Below, piece by piece: positions 33,263 through 46,549 of a stretch of 64,000 bases of DNA. The notes beneath the pieces were generated by a model, which was not told the origin of the DNA, made no database searches, and was given only the letters and a program-made list of their open reading frames with translations. The stretch comes from Sycobia sp. Sy_11. Lineage: Eukaryota; Arthropoda; Insecta; Hymenoptera; Epichrysomallidae. The stretch's first letter is position 1, and each line of letters starts with the position of its first letter. The stretch spans positions 1,072,501-1,136,500 of the forward strand of contig JACCIC010000029.1 in assembly GCA_018907035.1 (NCBI GenBank), given 5' to 3'. The position numbers and the translations under genes were made by a program.

Positions 33263-33827
33263 TGGTCAGAAATGAACTTTACGACTACCAAAAACAAGGC
33301 CACGCCAATTCATCGCGACCGGTATACAAAATCACACTACACAAATATACCGCGATCACACGAAATAAATTAAATGATAATAATCACTTCTTTGCGTAGT
33401 ATAAATTTCCGAAATAAGCGAAATTATAAGCTAAACCGAAATAAGATATTAAATATAAAATCAAATTAATATAATACAAGTAATAAACATTATAAAGGTC
33501 GCGACGACTACTGTGGAAGGTAGTCGACGCGACCGCCGAAAACCGAAGCGTAGAGAGAGAACGCAATTCATAGTCTCTCTCTCTAACACTAAGCTTAATT
33601 ACGAAAAGTACGTTAGGCCGGTGGCAGCTATCACCCTCTAATACATGCCGCATGCACACTACTGTACTCTTTCGTTGAACGACGCGCGCCAGCAGCGAAT
33701 ACTGCGGTATGGGAACGCGCAAGCTTTATACTGGCGCATGCATTCCAGCATATATAACGGGTGTCCTAAACCGAATTCACCCGCTGTATTTAATTAAGAT
33801 AATTAAAATAGAATATTATTAACACCA

Positions 33828-33868
<41 letters not shown>

Positions 33869-34185
33869 CGTGTGTATGTTATTGTATGTATATGAAATAA
33901 TATTTGTACGCAGTAATCGACTGCCTTGTTCATTATAAGCGTGAAAATTACAATTAATATTAATTATTATTATTATGAATGTTATTATTGTTGTTATTAT
34001 TAATAATATTATTATTGTTAATATAATTATTCTAAATCGGTGATTCGTCCGATGTTATACGAGCGGCAACGATTAAAGCCGACAATTTAATTATAAAAGA
34101 GCTTGGAAAAGGCAAAATCGAGAGTTTGTCCACTGAACCGGCTTAATAAATCCTGTCTAAGATATCCTACCGAAATTATTAACTT
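33263..34185. other. LTR-like mixed block, no gene recognised
   Basis: Between about 33480 and 33780 the sequence is less AT-rich, with CTCTCTCTCTAACACTAAGC, a TATA-like CATATATAACGGG at 33750 and a C-rich patch, as in an LTR promoter. A 112-codon minus frame (33722-33384) has no recognised motif. An (AT)n-(GT)n microsatellite lies at 33829-33868. From 34030 the sequence resembles a retroelement leader. No second LTR was identified. Confidence 0.35.
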
Positions 34186-34352
34186 GATCTCTGTTACGAG
34201 GCGCTCCTCAAAAGACAGACGTTTAATAATTTTACCTTTCCCGAAGAGAACGTGATCCTGGTTGCGAGGCGCTCCTCAAAAGACCAGAAGTTCTCGTATC
34301 CCGTAAAAATCTATTACCTCTTATCTCTTGATCCTGGTTGCGAAAAAAGGTA
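34186..34352 (+). repeat. Short tandem duplication, ~70-bp period
   Basis: GATCTCTGTTACGAGGCGCT at 34186, GATCCTGGTTGCGAGGCGCT at 34254 and a truncated GATCCTGGTTGCGA at 34330 each start a unit. The first two continue CCTCAAAAGA. Spacing is 68 and 76 bp. Confidence 0.8.
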
Positions 34353-34975
34353 CGCTCATTATTAGAATATCCAGTCCCGAGGACAGTAATGCAGTTTCAT
34401 TGGTTCCTGGGCATGCGTGGCTGGTATTTAAGGTTTATTAATAAAGATTCGGAGTTGAAATTCACACTAGTTAAACTATTGCAGAAAAGCTAACTATGGG
34501 CATGGAAACCGGATCAAGAAGAAGCTTTCAAGAAGCTGAAGCACACATTGAAAATTTAATGAAATTAGAAAATCTTTCGTTAGATTTTTCAATAAATTTA
34601 ACTGCCGAATGCTGTGCATGATTTTTTCCCAAGAATCGAGGTTTAAAAAAAAATAATTTCTGCATGTCGATTTTTCAAGTGTAATGTATTAGCAATTTAA
34701 TGACTAAAATGTAAAAAACGTGGTCTAATCTAAAAATCTAAGTTTTGAAAAAAAATTTAAAAATACATAAGATGGCGGACGAATTGCAGAAAAATAATAA
34801 AAACATTTTGGAATTATTTACATGAACAAAATGCACTTCAGAGAAAAATTTTACTGAAGAAAATGTTCTTAGAATTGATTAAAGAACGATGCTGGAATTT
34901 TTTCAGAAACGATAGAAGCGTTTTTAAATTTTTCAAAATTTGATAATATTTTGACGGCTAAAGAATGTTGGTATA
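34353..34975 (+). repeat. Left arm of a large imperfect inverted repeat, starting in Gypsy pol
   Basis: The arm opens with a Gypsy-derived segment (34357-34560) encoding FLGMRGWYLRFINKDSELK and EEAFKKLK, the RT-to-RNase H connection. It then continues into AT-rich non-coding sequence with AAGATGGCGGACGAATTGCA near 34770 and GATTAAAGAACGATGCTGGA near 34878. The same order is found inverted at 35935-36646 (AATGGCGGCTGAATCGCAGA and GAACATGCTGGAATTTTTTT there). Identity is roughly 75% by eye with indels. Confidence 0.8.
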
Positions 34976-35107
34976 TCAATTTATTCGAGATTTAACTTTA
35001 TTAGCAACAAATTACATGCAACCAAATAAAAACATCATATATTATTTGCTGAAATTAAAATTCGAAATTAATTATTAAAAAATGATTAACTTTACAAAAA
35101 AATATTA

Positions 35108-35282
35108 ATGCTTATGTCGACTGTTTTTAGATAAATTAATAAATATTTCTATTGGTCTCACAGTCCAATTAAATAAATTAAAATTAATGCAGAATAATAT
35201 CAATATATATTTATATCAATGTTAATATATATCAATATATAATTATTGAAAATTATAATGACATTCAGACTGTCCTTGTTTA
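35108..35282 (-). repeat. Dispersed terminal repeat family, copy C
   Basis: On + it reads TTATGTCGACTGTTTTTAGA, then AATTAATAAATATTTCTATT and GGTCTCACAGTCCAATTAAA, an AT-rich centre, and ATTCAGACTGTCCTTGTTTA. It is the inverse of the copy at 29296-29400, with a longer centre like that of copy A at 50-225. Confidence 0.75.
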
Positions 35283-35349
35283 ATTTCCCTCATAGACTAA
35301 TCTGAAAAAAGTGATATGAACAAATTTGACCCGAACTGGTGTGTTTAAA

Positions 35350-35930
35350 CTCCGCGCGTAAAATGAATCGGTTAAATTTTTTTTTCCTATTGGTACAACC
35401 TTTCTTGATGTCCGTGTGAAATGTGAACGCTATATCTCCATCAGTACGTGTTTGTCAGCTGTTTTTTTTTACGCAAAGAGTTTGTCTGGCGATATGGATT
35501 ATAGAGAAAAAAAATTGGTTAACGAGTTTGCTTGAAATGTTGTGTTTCCAATGGAATTACTGCTACGGAACCGTCAAAAACGTTTCAGAAGTTTTTTGGA
35601 ATGTCTACTTTATCGCAAACGTAGGTATTCGAGTGGTCGTCAAGTCGTCGAAAACTTGCTTCATGCAAGTCGCCCATCCTCTGAAAATCAAGGCGATGCT
35701 CATTTTTTTTTTTGATTATCATGGGGTGGTTCACCATGAATTCGTTTTAGGAGATCCAATAGTTAATAAGGAGTACTACTTGGCCGTTTTCAGGCGTGTA
35801 TGTGAAGCAAATCGTCGTAAATGACCCGATTTGAGAGAAGCCAATTAATGGTTTTTTCACCACGATAATGCACCGGCAAATTCCAGCATGATATTAATTG
35901 GATTGTATAATTGCATTATATTAATTGGAT
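35350..35930 (+). pseudogene. mariner transposase fragment
   Basis: The + frame 35423-35824 ends with a clear mariner core: MLIFFFDYHGVVHHEFVLGD, then VNKEYYLAVFRRVCEANRRK. After a stop, WFFHHDNAPANSS near 35855-35890 carries the second catalytic Asp. The N-terminal part is present only as scattered similarity in other frames. Similarity stops at about 35890. No terminal repeats were seen. It lies in the spacer of the large inverted repeat. Confidence 0.8.
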
Positions 35931-35934
35931 TAAT

Positions 35935-36680
35935 TTGAAGACAATTTTCTTAAAATTGATCAAAGAAAATGCTAGAAATTTTCCCGAACTTTTTGGCAAT
36001 ATTTAAAATTCAAAATTCTCAAATTTCGAAAAATTTATAAACGCTTTTTATATTTCTAAAAAAATTCCAGCATGTTCTTTAATGAACTCTAAGAATTTTT
36101 TCTTCAGTAATATTTTTTTTTAAAGTCCATCTTGTTCGAGTAAATAATTACACAATGTTTTTGTGACTTTTCTGCGATTCAGCCGCCATTTCGTGTGTTT
36201 TCAAACTTATATCGTTCAAACTTATTTCGTGTGTTTTCAAAACTTATATCTTTGAATTTTCAAGTTTAGGAGTTGACGACACGTTTTCTGCAATTTAATC
36301 ATTCTGTATTAAATATATTCCATTTGAGAAAACGAAATGAAAACTTTTCTTTTTCTAAAATATTGTTTCTTCGGAAAAAAATCATGTACAGTGTTTGACC
36401 GTTAAATTTTTTGAAAAATCTAAAAAAGGGTTCGGAAAGTTTATCAAATTTTTAATGTATCCTTCAGCTTATTGAAAGCCTCTTCTTGGTCCGTCTCGCA
36501 AGTCGATGATTGACCCTTCTGCAATAGTTTAACTAATGGGATTTTCAACTCCGAATCTTCATTAATAAAGCGTGAATATCAGTCACGCATGTTGAGGAAT
36601 AGGTGAAACTGCTACACGGTCCTTGGTGCTGGATATTCTAATAATGGTCAGTTAAATTTTTTGATAAATTTAACAAACGA
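35935..36680 (-). repeat. Right arm of the large inverted repeat
   Basis: The reverse complement runs parallel to 34353-34975. On the minus strand it begins with ATTATTAGAATATCCAGCAC (36646), encodes RFINEDSELKIPLVKLLQKG and EEAFNKLKDTLK of the Gypsy connection region, then the same AT-rich tail. Within it, the sequence around 36425-36465 recurs around 36655-36700 (TTTTTTGA-AAAT-TAA...GAAAGTT-ATCAAATTTT), a short direct repeat flanking the Gypsy-derived piece. Confidence 0.78.
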
Positions 36681-37580
36681 GTCTGAAAGTTCATCAAATT
36701 TTAAATCGAATACGCTTATTCATATGCTTTTTAGGATTCATTGTCAGATAAAATATAAGCGTTGAAAATTTGTCCATTCAAGTTTTAATGGATTAAATAA
36801 CGTATCAGGATAAAGGCGGACTAACGTGTGCTTACTACTGTCGTAAAAAGCTAGTTTTGTCCAAGTATGCCCATAGTTATGGAAACTTATAGAAATATTC
36901 TCAATTATGTTTCCTCCATCACGTAAAAGACTTAACTTCAGTTCCTCAAAACCTTGAACAGCAATTAGTCGAATATTCTAAATCACCAACGCGTTCAATA
37001 ATTATGATCCATCCAAAGTTTGTAAACTAATTGCAGGCAGCTGTGACTATGTAGGTTTGCATGAAAAGGTATTTGAATAAAAATATTTGATAAAATTATT
37101 AAGTGCAACTGTACAATCCTAGTCAAAGATTATACTAGTAAATTAGAAGCATTCGACTTAAAAGACTGAAATGGTTTGGCTTTAGAACTACATAAGCAAA
37201 ATTATGATCTACTTACGTATATTTAATTGGTATGTTGGGTTCATAAGGCCCAAATGTATTGACAAAAAATTAGTACCGTACAAACTCACAGACTATTTTG
37301 AGATACATAAACATAAATGGTGATAATTATTACACAAGATATATACTAAAATTATTAAGAAAAAATTTGAGGGCATTTTACAGATCGTAAATTATATAGC
37401 TTTTACTTTCAAGGTTTTTCCAAAAGGACATACATAAATTGAATAATGGGAATAAATATATCAATAAGTTCATTACAATAACAGTTTGCTTTATATTTAA
37501 CATTTAAATGAAAATATAAAATTGAATATAATTTTTAATATTATATCATCTGTGTATAACATATTGATACCATTTCTAGA
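36681..37580. other. No gene seen; AT-rich
   Basis: AT-rich sequence without coding motifs, ending in the acceptor-like tract before the exon candidate at 37581. Confidence 0.4.
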
Positions 37581-37797
37581 TCAATCACAAACTGAAACTA
37601 GTTATACGAGCAGCCCAGAAAAAAATAGTACTGGTGGTACGATTATAGTTGGATCAGTGGGCAGCAGTAACAGTCAGGTTTCTACTTCGTCCACAAGATA
37701 TGCATCAGGTGCCTTCAGTGCTAGCAATAGTTATGAAGATCCTTATTATTCGCAATATTCGGGCACTGTAACACCAGTCATTGATGAGGAAGCAAGG
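37581..37797 (+). CDS. Probable internal coding exon, second, unidentified host gene
   Basis: The open segment starts after CCATTTCTAG and ends at AAGCAAG before GTTCAT, an acceptable but weak donor. It begins in the phase left by the exon at 8897-9050 and encodes about 72 residues without a stop. These include TSYTSSPEKNSTGG, TIIVGSVGSSNSQVSTSS and SNSYEDPYYSQYSGTVTPVI. The peptide is Ser/Thr/Gly/Tyr-rich and looks like a disordered cytoplasmic tail. Codons are far less AT-rich than surrounding DNA and none of the transposon families seen here encodes such sequence. I do not recognise the gene. The open frame continues upstream and downstream only briefly, into AT-rich intron-like sequence. 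Confidence 0.6.
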
Positions 37798-37849
37798 TTC
37801 ATTTTTTCATTATTTATTCCCTTTCTACGACATTTTATATACGTTGGCT

Positions 37850-38440
37850 GAAAAGTGCATAGACTAACTTAATAAAACCTTTTCTTCTAAAATTTAATTC
37901 TATTGTTCAAAACAGTTGCTTTCAAGGGAGATACAACGTTTAAAACGATAATTTAAATTTTTGATATCATTTTTGATGAAGGTTTTCTTTGTAGCCTTGA
38001 AATAAGCCTTATTATCGGCATTACCTCTTTACTACTACTGATACTTTTTAATACAAATATGCTTTTTAAGTTTTGCAACAAGAAAAAGTCACTGGAACTA
38101 GATATGGAGAATAGAGTGGATGGAAAAAAAAATTTATAGCCTAATGGATGCAATTTTACTATCGCGATATGTTCAACACATTCGTTCGATCCCTTTAGAG
38201 TCTGATCTATCGCGATTAATTTCACTTACGATCCTTTGAAATTATTTTGTGGCCTTGTTGTTATTTTCGTCGGTAATAACATATTTCAGATGTCCAATAC
38301 ACGCATCTTGGATATTCGTTTGGCTTCGTTTAAATTTAGCAAAACACTTCTCAAAAGCTGATTTTTGGTTAAGAATGATAAGATGATGGTGCAGAATCCG
38401 AATAATGTTTATCGAGCGGGGCCTAGATATCAAACATGCT
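37850..38440 (-). pseudogene. Possible mariner-like relic
   Basis: At 37838-37862 the + strand reads TATACGTTGGCTGAAAAGTG, like a mariner terminal repeat. On the minus strand a tail YRFKRCISLES near 37960 recalls mariner C-termini (W--R---CI---GDYFE). Fragments upstream (SAFEKCFAKFKR, YVITDENNNK) could be degraded transposase. No catalytic motif is certain, and the far terminal repeat is missing. Confidence 0.3.
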
Positions 38441-40544
<2,104 letters not shown>

Positions 40545-40741
40545 CGTTTGCGACCACCACGGCCCTGGACATTTTTGAGTAAGTAATTTGGTTAGAATTA
40601 GGAGTATGGAGATTATATATGTTACTGTGTGTGTAGATACGCATACATATATGCGTATTTCAATCAAACGCTGGATGTCGAGCTGATGCTTCTTTATTAC
40701 TGTTCGTCTCCTAGTATCCCGCTCCGCTTTGTTCTACAATG

Positions 40742-40743
<2 letters not shown>

Positions 40744-40805
<62 letters not shown>

Positions 40806-40861
40806 TCCAATATAAATTAAAATTAATACACATATATATGCATATTTCTATCTTTCTCGCG

Positions 40862-40901
<40 letters not shown>

Positions 40902-40921
40902 GTACGTGTGTATGTGTGTAA

Positions 40922-40969
<48 letters not shown>
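40744..40969. repeat. Microsatellite cluster (TA)n, (CT)n, (TA)n
   Basis: TA at 40744-40802, CT at 40865-40897 and TA at 40925-40969, separated by short unique sequence. Confidence 0.96.
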
Positions 40970-40970
<1 letters not shown>

Positions 40971-41755
40971 TATATTATAAACTTCTTGTGACAAATGATG
41001 AACTACTCCGCTACGTATTTCATAAGAATATTATAAAAATAATTTTTGTATGGATCATTTATAATTTACATATTTAACTTGGGCTACTACGGCCCTGATT
41101 AATACTGGAACAATCGATAAAACAACAGGATTTTTCGTACACTTCGAGCTCCGTAAAATTCCGCAATATATTAAAAATCAGGCGCTTCAATCTATTTTAA
41201 GAGTGCTCCATATCGGGATCCTAGCGCCACGATGAACTATTAAAACGGAAATGAAAATGTGTAAATTGTAGATTTCGTTTTGCGTCCTCATTTTACGTTT
41301 TACAATGTTGAAACAAATTTTATACGAATCTTTGAAAAATTATACAATCGAGGTATCGCTTATTGCTTTTATAATATGTTTCGAAGTTATTTTAAAAAAA
41401 TAAGAAAATGTTTATTTAACTGTCGTCTGCACTATAGACATCGCCGCTTTGCAGTAACATCAAATAACAACAAATATTATAAATTTTATACGTATAGTAC
41501 TATAGTACAGATCAAACTTGGATAACCTCGGATGTAGCATTGAATCATGAATCGAATGAACTTTGTTTCATCTTTCTATTCTTAAAATGAAGGGAGTAAA
41601 ACGAAATATAGGATTTTATTACGATTATAATGCAAGCTGTCAATTTTGTAGATAAAAAAGTGAGAACTTTAATTTCTGATTTTTTGAATAGGTGGCGCTG
41701 AAGAAAATCTTCAATGCCGTACAAATCAAATAGAGAATGATGAAGCCTGGTGCAG

Positions 41756-41758
<3 letters not shown>
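40970..41758. other. No gene recognised
   Basis: An 81-codon + frame at 41280-41525 is Phe/Tyr/Lys-rich and without known motif. Nothing else is visible. Confidence 0.35.

Positions 41759-41813
<55 letters not shown>
41759..41813. repeat. (TA)n microsatellite
   Basis: Uninterrupted 55-bp run. Confidence 0.97.
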
Positions 41814-41818
<5 letters not shown>

Positions 41819-43046
41819 TAAATACACACATGCATGCATACATACAAACACATTGCAAACATAGTAATGTATACGGAAATTTGAGATTACAGAGAGGTGC
41901 GAGATATATGAGCTTAAGCCAATAAATATATATGAAAATATAATAGAAAAGTAATTGTTCTTTACCTAACCTAAAGTATATATAATATTTATGTAGGCAA
42001 AAATGTTATTATTGCTTACGCAGATTTAATATTTATGTACATCCTAAAAAAATTTTATTAAATAAATCGTTTCTTATGACAACTAAAGCTCATAAGAAAT
42101 TCCCAAAATTTCAAACATGTTTATTTTTTTTGTAGGATAGCCTTTTAGCTACAATTAAAGCTCATAATTTTAGGAGGAAACGAGAGTTTTGAGTGTTCAC
42201 AACGTGTAATTGATGCATTTGAGTTGTTAATTTGATATGCACCCCTATAAGATAAAACGGATAAGAAAAAGTAACGTCAAATGAATATATAATTTTTAAT
42301 TTAAATGTAAAATATCATAAAACCATCATTATTTTGGAATGTACAAAAGTATGATTGTGTATTTATAGTACTGAATTTTGTATAAGGAGTATCTACAACT
42401 CCTAAATTAATATATTAATTATAAATATTTAAATATATAGTTATTTATATAAAGCAATTTTTAAATTTATTCTTATATTACACATCATTATGCGGTTATT
42501 GGCACTTTGTATAATCTATACAATGTATATAATAAACACCTTTTATAGAACCTTTTGTAAGAAAACTGTTACACATTCAAATAATAAAATAATTTTTATG
42601 AAGTAACACTATTTGACAATAGCAGTTATATATTAGAAATTACTAACTTTTTCAATAAGTATCTTTTCAATAGTTTCATAACTATCTATTCAATAGATAA
42701 TTATAAAAATTTTATTTTAAAATATATGCTTGTTCGGTTAAAGTTTTCTTTAGTATTTCATACATTGTAATTTTTTGGAATAAATATGTCAGATTAAATA
42801 AAGTCAAGATGCAAAATACAAAAATTATACATATATTGCCGCCAAAAATATCACGATATATAGTATAGAAATATTTTTTGTAAAAACATATATATATATT
42901 GTATTTAAATAATTATAATGTAGAGTATAATATGCCATTATATTTAGAAGCTGCACTTGCTCCCTATGTAAAAACCAATCCTATTAAATATACAATCATA
43001 CTATTCTGCTTACTTTCCTAGAAGATGGTGATTTTATACTTTTTAT
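41814..43046. other. No gene seen; AT-rich
   Basis: AT-rich sequence. Related phrases AACTAAAGCTCATAA and ACAATTAAAGCTCATAA at 42079 and 42151 suggest a short local duplication. Confidence 0.4.
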
Positions 43047-43976
43047 TTAAAGTATATTATAATTTTCACGTACCCTAAACAAGTTACAAGTTATATTTTT
43101 TTCTGTTATAGAATTTTTGCCCTTAGATTTTCTATCCCTTCCTTTGGATTTACGTTGAGGGGAATATGACGGCTCATTATCCATTTCGCCTGTAGATTCA
43201 CTACTCGTCCTTGAGTTATTCAGCGCGTTTTTCCTTCGGGCGAACCTTCCTTCGTTATCTTTCAATTTATTTATCTTAGTACTTTGCGGGCGTTTCTGAT
43301 TTTTCGGCGTTTTTACTAATTTTTGCAATTTGCTCTCAATAATATCTTAATATCAATAATATCTGGTTTCCTTTCCTTGATCAGGTAACTGGCGGTTGCC
43401 TATGTCGGTTCCGAAGACGTGCTCGAATGTTATTAGCTCTCGTATTTATCAATTGCGGGTCCGGAGAGTCTATTTCTCCTTGTTTCAAAATAGAATTTTC
43501 GACTGAGTCACAATATTGTTGTCGTTTCTTGATAGTTTACTTGTTACGTTTACAGACTTGATTCCTAGTTTTATGTAGTCGCGGATGGGCTTTGATTACT
43601 CCATCTACATTTTTTTCTATATCCCCGCTTCCATTATACCTGAATTTTGATCCATTTCACCCCTTTGTACAATTTTTTGAAATCTCAGTATTCAACTCAG
43701 TGGCATCGACTTCTAACTTAGAAAAATTAGTACGCTTACTTTTCTGATCAGGCAATTTGAAAAATCTTTAACTTCTTCCGAAAAATTAGAAATACGTGGC
43801 TCTTAATTATGGCCATGCTCTTCTCGCAATTTAGTGGGGGAAATTTGATGAGCTGGGACAACACTTCTAGTCTTTTCCAACTCAGTGTTTCTTTTATACT
43901 CTTTTGAATGCTTAGTATAGTGAGGGTTTAAGTTCTCAGGGTTTACCGTAGGGCTATCGATAGCAAGTTGCCGTTT
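43047..43976 (-). pseudogene. Gypsy element, charged linker after RNase H
   Basis: Downstream of RNase H on the minus strand, broken frames encode Lys/Arg/Glu/Ser-rich sequence such as NPHYTKHSKEYKRNTE near 43910 and, at 43328-43047, a 93-codon frame with RRKNALNNSRTSSESTGEMD and SKGRDRKSKGKNS. This fits a disordered linker between RNase H and integrase in some insect Gypsy elements. No integrase zinc finger or DDE core is visible before the AT-rich sequence at 43040, so the element is 3' truncated. Confidence 0.5.
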
Positions 43977-44396
43977 CTATTGCCCTCGAGTGACTGCGTT
44001 CACGTTCTCAACAGGGTTAAGGAACAATACATCGGCATACACGTTTGTCTTCGTTGGATTGTAAACGAATTTATAGTCATATGCAGAAAGCTGAAACCTC
44101 CACTTTATCACCCGTGTGTTCAGATCTGGTTGTTTTGAACCACACGAGTGGCTGATGGTCCATCTCGAGGCTGAATCTACGTCCAAATACGTACGGCCTA
44201 AAGGCTTGCACCGAGTGAAGCATTGTGCTTTCTTCTCATATACCTCGTAGCGTAACTCGGGTCCGCACAAAACGCTTGACGTATACGCGATCGGTTGATC
44301 TCTACCGAGTTTTCCGCGTGGAAGGATACCACCAATAGCATATCCTGATGCATCCGTCGTAATTATAAATGGTTGATCCATATCGGGAAATCGCAA
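43977..44396 (-). pseudogene. Ty3/Gypsy RNase H
   Basis: An open frame of 139 codons starts in the connection region: PFIITTDASGYAIGGIL contains the RNase H motif TDAS-YAIGG-L with its first catalytic Asp. It continues with QPIAYTSSVLCGPELRYEVY (the E helix), degenerate sequence where HFRTYVLG and the D of VVTDH should be, then RWRFQLSAYDYKFVYNPTK and NVYADVLF in place of N-VADALSR. The region around residues 65-90 is out of register, so this copy is not catalytically competent. It is continuous with RT at 44525. Confidence 0.85.
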
Positions 44397-44524
44397 TACA
44401 AGTGCTGTGCTTAAATTTTTGTTTAGACAAAAGAATGCATTTTCTGTATTTTCTCTCCAGACGAATGGTTCGTTACTTTGCAGAAGTTTCGTGAACGATT
44501 TGCAAATCCTTTTTTTGCAAATCC

Positions 44525-45220
44525 TTAATAAGCTTTCGGTAATAGCTGGCTAACCCTAATAACATTTTTGGTATGTTTAGGACGTGGGAAACGTTCTACA
44601 GCTTCCAAGTTCCTCGGATCGGGCGCTAATCCGTCTTCGCTAAGAACATGTCCTAAATACGCTACCTTTCGCTGTAAAATGTTGCACTCTCCCGGTTCGA
44701 GTTTCCAGTTTGCTTTGCGTAATCTCTGCATTACCTCGTTGAACAATCGTTCATGTTCTTCTAAGGTTTTGGAGTAGATTACTATGTCGTCCATATAGAC
44801 GAACACTGCCTTGCCAATAAGGCCCTCGAGTGTAAATTTCAGCGCACGTTGATACTACACGCCTGCATTTATCAAACCTAATGGTATTCGTACAAATTCA
44901 AAATGCCCATCGGGCGTCGAAAAAGCAGTCTAATGCATATCTTCCAGATTCATCGGTATTTGATGAAATTCAGAGACACAATCCATGACGGTGTTATATT
45001 TAGCAACACCAACTGTGTCGAGTATTTCGATAATGTTAGAAAGCGGATAAGCCATTGCTAAAGTCTTCTCATTCAAAGGACGGAAGTCTACGATGACTCG
45101 CCAGGGTACTTTCTGATCAGTTAGTTGCTTTATTAGTACGATCCAAAGCGCCGACGAATAGCTAATTCTTGAGTGCCTGATTATGCCTTTCTGCAGCAAT
45201 TCATTTATTTGTCGGTTCAC
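44525..45220 (-). pseudogene. Ty3/Gypsy reverse transcriptase, two frames
   Basis: The first frame (45220-44930) begins NRQINELLQKGIIRHSRISY, then WRVIVDFRPLNEKT and DCVSEFHQIPM. This corresponds to the RT finger region, with D--S-FHQI in place of DL-SGFHQI. A frameshift and gap of about 120 bp follow. The second frame (44806-44525) has the active site FVYMDDIVIYSKTLEEHERL, then LEPGECNILQRKVAYLGHVL, the palm and thumb. The YMDD active site is intact. Upstream (45221-46050) the linker between protease and RT is present but broken by many stops. Confidence 0.9.
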
Positions 45221-46053
45221 TTCGTCTTTGAAAGCATACGATGTATTAACGCGTCTGTATTAACGTACGCGCAATCTGTATAGATTGTACGCCCAATCTA
45301 TATTAACGCGTACTCACTGAAATATTATCCGTTGCCCGGATTTTATGAGCCACTATATTAGTTGTAGTGAGCTCATCGCTTTCAGGATAAAATTGATCCG
45401 CGTTAGGTTTTAACAATTTAACGGCTTGTCAGTACTCGCTGCTCTCTAATTTATTAATTCCTGTGAGTTCGATCAATTCGGTTAGATGATCGGGGAATTT
45501 AGATATGTTTTATCTTGTTCAAAAGTAAGACAGAGGTTTTTATAGTCGCGTTTACTACAATCAAACAGCTAAAAATTGCTATCGTTAAATCGTTTTAAAT
45601 TTTTGAGGTTTTCGAACTCCCAATCACATAATGCGCATGTTTCGGGTTATTCGTTATGGCGCGTTAATACCTCTGCATCGCATAGGAAATCTAGTTTGGT
45701 CCTTTTGTTTTTAATTATAATTATTTTTTATCCAAAATCAATAATCGCTTTGGCTTTGTAGAAAAAGTCGACTCGTAAGATCGCATCGTAGGGTATGGCA
45801 CTGTTATCGGATAACACCATTATTCCCGATTCTTTGCCTAATATATTAAACGGGACGATGCCAAGTGTAGGCATCAGTAACCCGTCAATCCCTTTTAGAT
45901 AGTTCTCGTGGGTCGTGTTGACGCTCTCTATTGATGGTAGTACCTTGGCTTTAATGACGCTAAATTAATATTAATACTTCTCTCTCGTCTAAGAATAAAA
46001 ATCTATTATGATTTCCGGCAAAATTAGTGTTAAGTATCTTTGAGCTAGTTTGT

Positions 46054-46362
46054 TCAGCTTATACGGCCTAGCGTAATTTCGTGCTCACCTATCTTCAGAA
46101 TATTTCTCTCGAAATCTGCTATTGCTTCTAATTGCACAAGGAAGTTTTTCCATAGTATGCCGTCATACGGATGTTTAAAACTTTCCTCTACGACGTGAAA
46201 TCTTATTTCCTTCCCGAAGCCTTTGATTTTGGCGGTTCCCAGGGATTTGGTTATGTTATCCGTTATGCCTTTTAGGTTCACCACGTCTGTTGTGTCGACC
46301 TGTATACCATCTGCTAGTTTTCCATGTTTTAGTATGTTTCCATATGAACCCGAGTCAACCAA
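46054..46362 (-). pseudogene. Ty3/Gypsy aspartic protease
   Basis: Open frame of 102 codons starting MVDSGSYGNILKHGKL. VDSGS is the catalytic triad region (D-S/T-G). A later segment PYDGILWKNFLVQLEAIADF corresponds to the usual GR/K-FL-...A-ID motif (DGILGRDFL). The normal ILG is ILW here. It lies between the zinc knuckles and RT on the same strand, in the expected order. Confidence 0.8.
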
Positions 46363-46549
46363 GAGATTTTCCTGCTCTCAAACTTAAGAGTAATCTACGG
46401 CAACATCTCGTCCTCTATAGTAGTTGCAACTCGGATGCTTCCACCTCCAGTCTCACTACGTTGATAGAGCGCATGATGTCGAGTGGTGCCATTGGCTACG
46501 CCTTGGGCATGGAAGCACCGTTCGAGTTACGCCCTCGCATTTTCTCGTT

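Larger units (their letters stand above)
9051..37580 (+). other. Inferred intron of ~28.5 kb filled with transposons
   Basis: If the two exon candidates at 8897-9050 and 37581-37797 belong to one transcript, this is the intron between them. It starts GTAAGA and ends in TTTCTAG. It holds several mariners, a Copia relic, SINE, Gypsy relic, LINE ends, a Penelope-like element and microsatellites in both orientations. The claim rests on splice signals and phase only. Confidence 0.4.

Noticed and set aside
34353..36680. Inverted terminal repeats of a single DNA transposon
   Set aside because: The arms begin with Gypsy polymerase sequence and lack a transposase between them. A foldback or duplicated Gypsy fragment is the safer reading.
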